From Haematococcus lacustris (Eukaryota; Chlorophyta; Chlorophyceae; Chlamydomonadales; Haematococcaceae): a stretch of DNA of 64,000 nt. The stretch is taken from the NCBI GenBank assembly GCA_030144725.1, contig JASKMD010000003.1:16012582-16076581 (forward strand), read 5' to 3'. The position numbers and the translations under genes were made by a program. Shown here piece after piece: positions 50,901-60,673 of the stretch. The notes below the pieces were generated by a model that was given only the letters and a program-made list of their open reading frames with translations, had not been told where the DNA came from and did no database searches. Position 1 is the stretch's first letter; each line of letters opens with the position of its first letter.

Positions 50901-50922
50901 CTAATGTTTGCGGGTGAGAACT
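41951..50922 (-). CDS. Tail-anchored golgin (golgin-84/GOLGA5-like)
   Basis: Twelve phase-consistent exons: 50589-50421, 50313-50171, 50040-49888, 49633-49535, 49247-49176, 48710-48519, 47591-47412, 46981-46799, 46192-45920, 43243-43057, 42750-42604 and 42264-41951. They give 703 aa. Exon-like segments 50922-50873 (EFSPANISLRKTFCRAK) and 50741-50623 may precede them, but the join to 50589 is out of phase, so the N-terminus is open. The N-terminal third is Ser/Gln-rich. The middle is an Ala/Glu coiled coil (KLEAQNRAAQATAQESAAAT; VGRVQSELEAERDELQ; LVNSLQLEVRRQQDRAE). Near the end a basic/acidic segment is followed by one membrane span, VPLRVWLIAGYLSLLHIAVM, 35 residues before the stop, like golgin-84 (LLHLWVM). 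Golgin-84 tethers vesicles at Golgi rims. CASP is an alternative. Two introns use GC donors. Fanzor relics sit in two introns. Confidence 0.7.
43777..45132 (+). pseudogene. Fanzor-family nuclease copy 2, in a golgin intron
   Basis: 43777-43978 encodes a Lys-rich start (KGKKRKGADGPKQPNPKQPK), then ARLEEAAKSRIQFVKCYLKG, ending at a donor (CATCAG|GTGGGT). From 44240 the frame reads HVAVTLATWDAVWGEYLHP, YFMKV, QLVVFFGNASIGTRGGWGAK, RuvC-II VVTVDEFRTSRVSA, GLMWCP, RuvC-III WVDRDCNAALNLQRAGESKW and a basic tail, stop TAG at 45130-45132. Glu and Asp of RuvC-II and III are intact. The RuvC-I Asp (DPG-like) is not visible between 43978 and 44240, so this copy is probably internally deleted and inactive. 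It is antisense to the host golgin. It is closer to copy 3 than to the copy at 4 kb. Confidence 0.7.
45133..45484 (+). other. 3' flank of Fanzor copy 2
   Basis: This shares blocks with the 3' flank of copy 3 (48171-48380): ATGTGTTCATGCCAACAT, TATTGGT.CCGG and CAGATAAC. It differs from the module behind copy 1 except around ATGCCAAC. It may contain the corresponding guide-RNA region for this subfamily. Confidence 0.4.
45485..45772. repeat. Long imperfect inverted repeat in golgin intron
   Basis: Left arm 45485-45597 and right arm 45641-45772 are complementary over about 110 bp (for example TGCATCACTGGGCCTAAACC / GGTTTAGGCCCAGTGATGCA). The right arm has an extra GTTTGTGTAGTCTGGTTTAG duplication. 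The spacer is about 45 nt. The transcript of this intron would form a long hairpin. Confidence 0.85.
47023..47278 (+). repeat. (GGTCA)n pentanucleotide array, about 51 units
   Basis: A perfect AGGTC/GGTCA tandem in the golgin intron between 46981 and 47412. Open frames here are repeat artefacts. Confidence 0.97.
47684..48175 (+). pseudogene. Fanzor-family copy 3, 5' truncated and decayed
   Basis: Begins abruptly at RKQLVVFFSNAGIGTRVG, continues CGAKAVLQACRKVVERTNSG and VVTVDD, then has lost the RuvC-II EFRTSR block and about 35 further residues by deletion. A shifted frame follows with GLMWCPWLDQA, CVDRNCNAALHL and LPAKGKEYPALGFKKLRDR-like text. Clearly inactive. It lies in the golgin intron between 48519 and 47591, antisense to the host and in the same orientation as copy 2. 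Confidence 0.8.
48808..48975 (+). repeat. Fanzor 3' module, copy C (diverged, solo)
   Basis: Starts TTAGTGCATGCAGGACATGC, matching the sequence just upstream of copy A (from 4998). It continues CCAACTCTACATCATAGCCC and TAATAGTGTAGGTGGTAGGC, then diverges after CTCCACACAGAC. No Fanzor coding part adjoins it. In a golgin intron. Confidence 0.75.
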
Positions 50923-51670
50923 CTACAAGCCCAGTCTTTGAGCAGCCCCAGAATCCACTGTGTCCATCACAATGTCCGTGAGCCTGTGCGAGTAAACCTC
51001 CTGCACTTTTGCCTGACCCCCTATGGGACTGGGTGGCATCAGCTTCCTGCTCAGCCCCGGTGCGCTTTGCTGGCACCAGGGCTGGGGCTCAGAGGCTGCC
51101 GACTGGCCGGCCGCGTGGGAGCTGTGGGGGCTGGCGTGGGGGCACCTGGGGAAACCACATCAGGCCCCGCACTAGCTGGTCACGCCGCTGGTGTAGGGTC
51201 CAGACCCAGAGCCAGAGCTAGAACCAGACCCCAACCCAGACCTGAACGCAGTGTCGCCGCCCAGTGTATAAGCATGTTTACTACCATGTGGGATATGCAT
51301 AATGAAGCAAGGCCATAGTTCTGACACCCGTGCGGTGATCAGACCAAAAAGCACGCAGTCCCGCCACAACAGACAAACAAAACTCATTCAACAAGGGACA
51401 ACATGTTTGCCTATGGGTAATCTCACTCAGATACTCCAATCAAGTTAAAGCATCCTCGGTCGCACCCTTGATGACTGCAAACCCCACACCGATGGCACAT
51501 CTCCCCTAGACCACTGGGCACCTCATCAAAACTGAATAACAGCTGTTGAGCTCGGCCCTGCATGCCCCGGCAAATTCATCGACGGCTGGCCTCTCAGTGG
51601 CCAGCCCAACTTCTTCCCGCCTCAGTGGCCCAACCACATTGCACCACACCACACTACACCACACCCATCA
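50923..51670. other. Region between golgin 5' part and DPH7 3' end
   Basis: Holds a copy of the dispersed short repeat (51370-51545) and short reverse frames such as FRSGLGSGSSSGSGSGPYTS (51172-51250), which might belong to the missing golgin N-terminus. Nothing further is supported. Confidence 0.35.
51370..51545 (-). repeat. Dispersed short repeat, copy 7 (near full length)
   Basis: CAAACAAAACTCATTCAACA at the left, GGGTAATCTCACTCAGATAC in the middle and GGGCACCTCATCAAAACTGA at the right. Same family as 16241-16440 and 30493-30743. Confidence 0.85.
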
Positions 51671-54600
51671 CTATGGTTTAGGCGACCACAAGTGCAGCAG
51701 TTGGTCATAGAAGGACGCCGTGACCACCAGGTCCTGGCTGCCTGCTGTGGCCTGCCCTGCAGCATGGGAAGTGGAAGTGTGCAACGCAACAGCCTCATCT
51801 ACCTGGACAACAGAACCGTGCTGTTCCTCGCTACTCGCATGCAGGGCTTGCGCTGCGTCAGCTGCAAGGGCGTCATCCTTCGCCCCTTCTGCAAACCAGT
51901 CTGCGCCATAGCCGATGCTGCCATGTCCAGAGTAAGTCTGCTTCACACGCAAAGGGGAGTGCCAGTCACGCATACCACCACTGCCATGCCCCTGGCACTC
52001 CCCCTCTCCAGCTGCCTCCCCTGTCTTTGGCACTGCCACGGTGGAGAATACCTGGAAGCCACCGTACATGCAAGCCGCTAGCAGCTTGGTAGGGTCATGG
52101 GGGTGCCACTTCAAACGCCACACTCCACCCGTGGTGCTGGCCTGTCATGCAAGGCAGGCGAGGGTGGTGGTAAGGCAACCCTTTCACAAGGTGAGGTGGA
52201 CTTCAGTAAGGCATGCCGTAAGGACTTCAGTAAGGCATACCGGCAGGCTGTAAGCCTGCTTGTGAGCGATCGTTGAGGCGGCCGTGCAGCCAGGTGTGCA
52301 AGAGACTGTGCCATGGGCTAGGCTATGCTTGCCTGAAGTAGACTAGACTGTGCCCAGCCCAGCCCAGCCCAGCCCAGCCCAGCACAGCCTGGCCTATAGA
52401 AGACTAGCCTAGGACACAGAAAGCCTGTGGGCTCCCAAGCCACCCCTCAAGCTCCCCTACATCACTGTGGGCGCCTCTGTCACTGACCCCTGACCAATTT
52501 GCTGTACAGTGCCGGCAGTGGTGATGACATGTTGAGTGCTGCTGCTGGTGGTGACGACCCTGACAATGATGTTCATGTGTTTGTTCAGCTGCAGTGTGAC
52601 AGGTGTCACCTGGCTGAGCACCACCGGCCGGGCTGTCTGCCTCAGGTCCCAGATGCGAAGCTGATCATCGTAGCTCCCTGTGGCCACGATATGCTGGTGG
52701 GCCGGGTGTGGCGCGATGCTGCAGACACCGGCACCATGTGCCTTGCGGTTGGTGTGCATGCAAGTTGGGGGCTCCAGGTCAAGGGATCGACTCCAGGCAT
52801 CGTCAGCAGCTCCTGCGGTGTACACCCAGCTGAACTTGAGGAGGCCCAGGAGTGGTGTAGGCCTCGCCAGTCAGACCTGCTGCAGGGGCTGTTGATGTGT
52901 GGTTCTGGGTTTAGCATCACAGTGTGAGCACCAGTTTAGTTCACAACAGCCAAGCTGGTGTGTATCACTCAGCGTCCTAGCCCATCACCTGGCTGGTGAC
53001 ATGGTGGGATGTCTAGGGATATGACAGCGGAGCTTTCAGATGCTATTATTACCAATAACGGTTTATTGTAGCTATAGGAGTCTTATAGTCAGGAAGCAGA
53101 TGAGGCTTTCCAACGCTATTGCACGTTCAAATGACAAACTTGGTCATGAAGAACTCGCTTTTAATTCCAATTATGACATGTCACACAAATACATAACTAC
53201 TGGTGAGCATGTGGCAGGAGTCCCTTACCCTGTGACAGGAGCGGGCAGTTCAATTTGACAAGGGCCGCCCTCTGACATGTCAATTTGACCCTCAGCCGAC
53301 AGCTGCTGTTCACATGCGTGCATGTGTCTCAGTGTGCTTGCTCCCGTGCCAATGATCGGCTTGCTCCAGTGCGTCTGGCACACGTTAGTGCTGCCCCTAG
53401 GGTGTGCAGTGTGCTGGTGATGCAGAGCAGCAGGGGAGCCCAGGGTGACCAAAGCGCAACAATGGCCTAGGTCGCCTCCCGGGGCCACTGCAGGGCTGCC
53501 TGCCTCACCTTGCCTCCCTTCCCTGTCCTCAGGCCTGCTGATCAGGGCCAGGCTGGGCCCAGCCAGGCATCTAAGGTCCCAGACCTTGAGGCAGCAGTCG
53601 TCAGCACCGCTCAGGAGCACACTGGGCTGCACACATCACCATCACCACCACCACCACGAAGTTGTAGTGCTGCAACATTTCAGTATCATATGACCTGTGT
53701 GACCCAGTGCTGTCTTTCTGAGTGAAGGCCGAGGGTAAGGAGGGTCTGCAGCTGCGTGCTTTAAATGCAGCACATGGTGTGCATGGGATGTGCATGTCAC
53801 TCGCATCTCTTTAGCTGCTTGTCTTCTTTGCATTAGGTGCAGGGCTGAGCCTCAGCGTAAGCATCCCACCACACCACAGGGCTGCAGGCCATGCAAAGTC
53901 AGTGCATGGATGCATGATACACGTAAAGAGGATAAAACGGCCAGCACTCTAGGAGCAGGTGGTGACCATCACTCATCACACACATGGATGCATGCAGAGA
54001 AGCCCTGAGCAGGCAGCATGTGGGCGGCTGGTATCCACGGCATGACACAGGCAGGAGGTCAGCAGCCACTCGGGACTTGCCTGGCAGTTGCCGTAGTGCG
54101 CAACGCTCCACACCTCTGCGTTGTGAGCGTCCCAGCGCACAAGAGGGGCTAGGCACGCAGGCGTGACCTGCAGCAACGAATGGGCAGCTACGCAAGGCAG
54201 CCCATGCGAGTCAGTGCGGTGTGTGTCATCCTGTCTACCTCTACCTAAACTGAAGTGCTGTGCATGGCTGCTGCACGACACAGGCAGCAGCGCCTCCCTC
54301 TTCTATTCTATGAGGTATGTTGATAGTGGGGAAGATCCAGAGTGAGCACAAGGGATCACTTTCTGACCACATGGGCACATGGACACTTTTCAGCCACACA
54401 GGGGAGCTTGCTGGCCAGGGCTCGTGTCTTCCTCACCCCACCTCCACCAGCCTATCAACGATGATGCAAAGTCAGCGCCATAGGCATCAGCTCCAGTGCC
54501 TCATACTGCGAGGTGGCTTCCTAGCTTGTGTATGGGCCCCATTGCCTGCTATGCCTGCCAACCCCACACCTGTAGCAGGGCCAGCTGGCCGTCTGACGTG

Positions 54601-55564
54601 CTGACTGCCAGCGTCTGAGGCTGCGAGGTACTGGCAGGGCAATCCATCTCTGCTTCACCGTCCTTGCTCCTGCTGCCGCTGCTGATGCCATGCTGGGCCG
54701 TGCTGCTGCTGCCATGTTGGGGCATGCTGCTAGTGCCTTGGGACCAGACAGGGCTGCTAATGCTTTGGGACCAGGACAGGGCGAGGGCCATGGCCCCTGA
54801 GCCACACACTGTGCAGGCAGCAACTTGCTGCAGCCGGGAGTCTTTGCTGGGCTGCATGCAGAAGGCATGAAGCATACATAGGCACAAGTAGACCCACATG
54901 AGTATGAGCTGCAGGCCATGCGGCCTGTAGTATGCCAGATTGTCATGGCAGCATCATCGCTGCTGCTATGGTTCACAGGGTTCCCAGTATCCAGGTGCCA
55001 CACTTACTTCGCGTGGTTGCAGTTGGAACAAGCGCACACTGCCATCTGCCAGGGCTGCGGCTAAGCAGTTGGAGCTTGTGCCTGGTGGTATGGAGTGTAC
55101 GGCTGCAGCTTCCTCAGGCGATTGTACCTATCACCTATCACCAACTTCACACAATCAGAGACCTTGATCAGAGTGAAGTCAGGGTAGCTGGTGCAGGCTG
55201 GGCCGTAGCAAGGCCTGCAGCACCTGGGCCCACTTCAAGTCGAAAACGCCAGGCAGGTCCAAGGTCTGAAGGGGCCGGAGCTGCCAGGTCTGTTCTGCTT
55301 TTTCACCATTGCCCACGTCGCTGCACAATGGGCGCTGGGCGCTGAGGGCCTTGAGAAATAGTCGCCCTGAGCGCGAGGTTGGGTTGATGGGTTTAACAAG
55401 TTTGGCAATTGCACTTAGCAATGCCGAAGCGCCGCACCATTGCGCAGACCAGTGGCTTCGTCGAGCTGGTACGTGCCAACAGCGACAATGTGGCGCACGC
55501 CAGGGCCTTGACAACATTCTGCGCTGTCTGCATTCCAGCCGAGTGCCTCAGAGTAGTGCAGCAT
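51671..55564 (-). CDS. DPH7: Diphthine methyl ester hydrolase DPH7 (WDR85), complete
   Basis: A WD40 protein of the diphthamide pathway. It removes the methyl ester from methylated diphthine on eEF2, allowing the final amidation. Eight phase-consistent exons: 55564-55438, 55366-55224, 55112-55008, 54851-54570, 54167-54081, 53626-53509, 52812-52610 and 52141-51671, giving 511 aa. Signature blocks in family order are WNADSAEC, HIVAVGTYQLDE, GRLFLKAL, GVFDLKWAQ, ALADGSVRLFQL, TLAVSTSDGQL, VRWDAHNAEVWSVAHYGN, LLSGADDCCLKVWDLR, AHGAGVCSIAPHP, IVATGSYDDQLRIWDLR, GGVWRLKWHPHD, LLAACMYGGFQVF, YGADWF and TASFYDQLLHLWSP. These match DPH7 throughout. Exon 5 ends in a GC donor (CAG|GCAAGT). The Ser/Gln insert in exon 4 and the linker in the last exon make it longer than human DPH7 (452 aa). 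The third-exon acceptor is the least certain. Confidence 0.94.
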
Positions 55565-55936
55565 TGTACAAAGAATGGCGCCATATATCAACATCAGGGT
55601 CCTGATGATACGGACACATGGGGGTCACAGCCGGCGGTCATATAGATCGGAGGCAAGATGTGGCTAAATGACAAAACAGTGGAGCAGTAGGGTGCCACCT
55701 TGGTCGTGCTTGCCACAACAGCAGTAACACAGAGAACATTTGTTCTACTATTACTTTTGCCATCTGGGGACATTTGGATGATTCGTCAGTTACAGAGCGT
55801 GCACTGAACTTGCTTGGGAACCCATGTTTGGCACCATGCTCTCAGCCTGCGTACTGATCCTCACCATGTCTAGCATGCCATCGCACTGTGGCTGCAAACC
55901 CTCGCCATCCCTCTCCGGACCTGGCTTAGCAACTGT
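55565..55936. other. Intergenic region DPH7-RPS3A
   Basis: 372 bp between the DPH7 start and the RPS3A stop. It should include the DPH7 promoter and RPS3A 3' UTR. No gene or clear motif seen. Confidence 0.5.
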
Positions 55937-57605
55937 CTAGGCTGTCTCTGGCTCTGCAACAGGGGCTGCATCAGGTGCGCGGTCAAGCTTGGCGCCAACC
56001 TGCAAGGCACAAACAGGTACCAGAGGCAAGACTGCTCGCTTCCATGACAAGCTGTGAAATGATTAGTGCATGCATTGCGACCGAGCCAGCCTGTCCCAGG
56101 CTGACTGCCAGCCCACCCAGCAGCAAGCTGGTGACAGCACCAGAAGCAGGAACATCAGTCCAACAACAACACTGGCGCGACCAAGCCCAGTGCTCCAGCC
56201 TGCCAAACACCACAATGCTGGCCTGCACTACTAGGCGCTGACCTCCTCAGTGTAGTCGCCGTGAACCTCCATCAGCTTGGTCAAGTCAAACTTGGGGGAC
56301 TTCAGGATCTTGACCTTGCGAATGAAGGTGTTTTGGAGGGGGTAGATGCCTGCAGGGAACAACCAGCATGCATGCACGCACCGTGAGTCCAACCCAGCTG
56401 CAACAATTGCAATGCCAGGTCAGCGTGCAACGCCATGCTTGGCAAAGCACATTGCTGGAGCAAGCACTGGGGATTATGTGTTATTGGTGACATGGATTTC
56501 AACCAGGCATAGATAAACTAAGCATGGCCTTGGACCTTCTGTTATAGCTGGCACACACAAAGACCAACTAAGCCTGCACCAGCCATAGCTGGTCAGCCTC
56601 CCTTGCACTGACTAGGACAAGCCCGCGGCAGCGCCACACACCCTGGCAGGCCTTCTCAATGTCCTTTCCAATAGCCTCAGGAATGAACTTGGCCACCAGG
56701 TCCTTCAGGTCCACAGAGCTGGCCTCCCGTGTCATGATGTCCGTCATCTTCTTGCGGATTGCGCGGATCTGGGAGCTCTGTGCATAAGCTGTGCGCTTGA
56801 TCTGTCCCTGGCGCTTCTTTGTGAAGGAGATGCAGAAGATGCGCAGGATGTAGCCATCTGTGGTCTTGACATCCACATGTGCCTCAATCAGAGTCTGCCA
56901 CTTGCGGACCAAGGACCTCAACTTGTCAGTGGTGAAGTCCATGCCCTGGGAGCAGAGGACACAACCTTCTTACCAACCTGGTACATGGGGCTGCTGCATG
57001 CCTGCCATGGCTGCTGCAGCCTGCCTATGGCAGCTGGCTGCCCAGCTAGTGGGAGCTGTGAGAGCGTACCCAAAAGTTGGTCAGGCAGTTGCGACCCTGC
57101 ACGTCCTCCACTCGCAACCGGATCTTCCTGTAGGCATCCTCCTCATTCTGCGGCCATTTTACTCAATGTGAGCACCGTCCCAAGCCGCTGGTTGCTGCAA
57201 CTCTGCGCCCCGGGCCTGCTCGCCCACCTTCTGCAGGTCTGCAAGCGACACCTCAAACACCCTGCCCTTCAGGGCGTCGGATGCAATCTGCGTGGCGGCC
57301 AGGTCCGCCGTCGGTTAGGAACAACCCACACCGCTGCTGCGTTCTGCTCTTTTCTGCTATTCCTGCACCTTTGTGCCAGTCGTCCTGGTCACAAGTGTCT
57401 TGCCCACTTGGCGCACAGAGAAGGAGGTGGGGGCCTTGATATCATACCAGTCCTTGCGTGCAAAGGGATCTGAGGCCTTCTTCTTGCCTGCGAGGCAGAG
57501 CATAACCGATGTCTTCAATTGCTTCTGCCAGGTATGCCTGGAGCGCGCCGCAAACTTACCTCCCTTCTTCCCCTTAGAGATGCGCTTGTTCTTGCCGACA
57601 GCCAT
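55937..57605 (-). CDS. RPS3A: 40S ribosomal protein S3a (eS1), complete, 7 exons
   Basis: Cytosolic small-subunit protein eS1. Exons: 57605-57560, 57487-57369, 57287-57228, 57147-57070, 56945-56642, 56349-56243 and 55999-55937, all phase-consistent, 258 aa (family about 260). Recognisable text in order: [147 protein letters not shown]. The short acidic end APVAEPETA replaces the longer animal tail. The strong start context (GCCACCATGGC) and an early short exon are typical of ribosomal protein genes. Confidence 0.97.
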
Positions 57606-57942
57606 GGTGGCGCGCCGGAAGTAGCCTGCAGCGCACCAGCGAGCTCAACTCTGGCAACTTTGCAATCGCGCGTAGCTAGCTGCAGGTTCCACACCTGAGC
57701 TTCAAGGGGTTCAAGACAAAAGAGGGCATCATGCTCGATGCCCACCTTTTCTCCACCATGCACCATGCAACGTGAATCAAATGGGTTGAACACCCACCTG
57801 CGCCTCATACAAACAAGCGTAAGGGAAGCATCGCTGCTGCTATATGCTCCCGACTCCAAGTCTCTGAATGCCGCGTATATGCATGGATCTGTCACAGCTC
57901 TGTGGAAGGTAGTCTCGTGAGCTTGTGTGTCCTGAAGGGGTG

Positions 57943-58302
57943 TTACACAGGATAAGCATTTAGGTCGCAGCATGACGACAGCAGGGTGAATGAAACAGCA
58001 AAAGTCGACAACCGAACGGCGGGCACTAAGTGCACCTGTATCCACTGGCACTTCAGCACGCCACTGTGGTGCTCGCTTCTGGCACCTGAGCGGAGCCATT
58101 GCTGAATGTGGGCATCGCCATGCGACACATTTTCATGCGAAGCGGGAATGCATGGCGGCGTGGCCCCGTGTTTCCTGGCGATGCGGGCTTTGTGTTGGAG
58201 CGATGCTCGCTGCAGACTGCTGACCCATGACAGGGCACGACTCAGAATTTCAGCCAAGTTGAGGTCAGCTGCTGCCACCTTTGCCACCACTGCTGCAAGC
58301 AT
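57943..58302 (-). CDS. Possible small unrecognised gene, minus strand
   Basis: The frame AVVAKVAAADLNLAEILSRA, LSWVSSLQRASLQHKARIAR follows a TGCAG acceptor at about 58298. It looks coding (amphipathic, biased toward Ala/Leu/Arg). A further exon might lie at 58500-58680 (HGLHMVLVCAGDLRPAALPY). No family recognised. It lies upstream of RPS3A in the same direction and could instead be promoter DNA with chance frames. Confidence 0.25.
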   Translation of the reverse strand: MLAAVVAKVAAADLNLAEILSRALSWVSSLQRASLQHKARIARKHGATPPCIPASHENVSHGDAHIQQWLRSGARSEHHSGVLKCQWIQVHLVPAVRLSTFAVSFTLLSSCCDLNAYPV

Positions 58303-58938
58303 GGAAAAGGCAAGCCAAGACCGTTGCTGTCATGCAAGCGCAGCCTCTGCCTGACAGTGCAGCTGCCCTGACGCCTGTCAGCAAGCTTTAGGCCACATGC
58401 GTGTCTAGTGTGCTGACCACATCCTTGACAGGTCCATGTGCGGCACACAGAGGTTGACAGAACCCTCTCTGTTTCCTTAATGTACGACAACAAGCTGCGT
58501 ACCCTGAACAGGTGCCAGCTGAGCCAGGGATTCTGCATATGGCAGGGCAGCTGGCCTCAAGTCCCCTGCACACACCAGGACCATGTGTAGGCCATGCGCT
58601 GCCCCATGGCCCCAGCCACAGTTGCACTTGAGATGAGATGAGCCACCTACAGCATGCTGGACATCCAGCATCGCTTATGCTCATGCTCAGGCCACATGGT
58701 CAGGCCACTTGCTCATGTCATCATCTGCGCCATGAGGGCGTTCACACTCAGCCGTCCAGCCCCAGCTGAGTCAGTGGCAAAGAGTCCGGGCACAGTCAGA
58801 CCTGTACAGCACCGCCCCTCCCTTGCCTGCCTATCTGCCGCCCTGCCTTGCTGCTGCCCTGCCTTCCTGCTGCTCTGCATTCGCCTTACTGCCGCCCTGC
58901 CTTATTGCCCCACCCTTGCCTTGCCTGCCTTGCTGCAG

Positions 58939-59252
58939 GGCCCAGGATGAGCCGCTGGACAAGGCGCTGGCCAGGCTGCTTGCCAACATTGCCCCTGCAC
59001 CTAGTGAGGCCAGGCAGCAAGCCTGCATGCTGCACCTTGAGCACCCCTACCCTCCTGTCGCCACGTGCTTCCTCTGTGCCTGTGCTGTGTGGCGCGTATG
59101 GCAGAAAAGAATAAGAAGAGCAAACGGGAGGAGGCGGCAGCGGTGGCTGGTCAGGCCCCTGCTACAGGGCTCAGCCTGCAGCTGTTCTACGACCAGGCAT
59201 GCACCAGGTGGGGGGCCTGGTACACTGAGCCCAGGGGCCCCAACACCCTCCC

Positions 59253-59351
<99 letters not shown>

Positions 59352-60620
59352 ACGCACACGCACACGCACACGCACACGCACACGCACACGCACACGCACA
59401 CGCACACGCACACGCACACGCACACGCACACGCACACGCACACGCACACGCACACGCACACGCACACGCACACGCACACGCACACGCACAATTTCAAATG
59501 ACCCACATGGAGTGTGCAAGGGGGCGTGCGTGTTAAGGGGAGGAGTTGGGAGAACAGCCGTATCAGTCCTGGCCTATTTAGGCACCTCACTGTCAAGCCC
59601 CGGGAGCACCCTGGCAGCCGTCAGCCTAGCAGCTGCAGCAGGTGGAGCCTCAGCAGGGGCAGCACCATTAGCAGCACGCTGCAGCAGCGGCAGCAGCAGC
59701 GTTGCAGGGCAGCCTCCCCTCTGGCTGGCCATCTCATCAGCCGCCAGCCATACCAGCTGCTTGGTGGCATCAGCAAACCTGGCTCAAGCAGCCATCCTGG
59801 CATGAACCCACCTGCCCCTCCTAGCTCGCACCCTACTTAAGCCACAGCTTCCTTGCATGGCACAGTCAGGCAGCTGTGAGCTTGCATGTGCTTGCATGGC
59901 GCTTGCCAAGGAGTGACACTCACACAAATGCCACATGGACGCCATTCATGCAGGCTGGTGCCAGGCAGCCTGACAAACCTCGAAGCTTGGGGGACTGCCA
60001 GGCGGCTGGTGGTGGGGCCAGTCGTGTACTCGGTGCAGTTTAACGCACCAACATGCGACAAGGTGGCGCCCCCTCACTCTAGGTCGCACTGTGACTACCA
60101 CTCCCAGCAACCTTTCCAACCCTCATGGACCCTCCCCTGGTCCCTCACACTCTCACCCCTTGCCCTCACACATATCTCCATGTCCGTCACACATCTCACA
60201 CTCTTCCTCACCCTCTCTACCCTCAAAGACCCATCCCACCCCTTGTTCGTTCCCGCCTCATGTGTTCATATACAAGTGGAGCCATGGGTGCAACTATGAG
60301 TGACCACCCTAACAGCCCCCTTGCGGCAGGATGCCCTTGTACGCTCGTTCACCCCCATCACTCAGCCGCCACACCTTCCCACCCTCATCAACACATGAAC
60401 AGGGCTAGCCGTGCAGCTGAGCAGGCTCTGGGCCAGGGCTCCTGCAGCCTGCCCTTCCAGCCTGCCGTTTCCGTCGCCCTGTTGTTGCAGCTCGCTGTGC
60501 CAGCTCGACCCATGGTGGGCTTCCCCCTGCTGGCCAGAGCGCTGCTGAGCCATGCAGACCAGGGGCTCACTGCCTGGTCCTGGGCCCGCCGCCAGCCCGG
60601 TGGGTGGGTGGGTGGGTAGG

Positions 60621-60673
<53 letters not shown>

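Noticed and set aside
59047..59596. Cys-Val and Arg-Val repeat ORFs
   Set aside because: Frames of the CA/CGCACA microsatellite in an intron.
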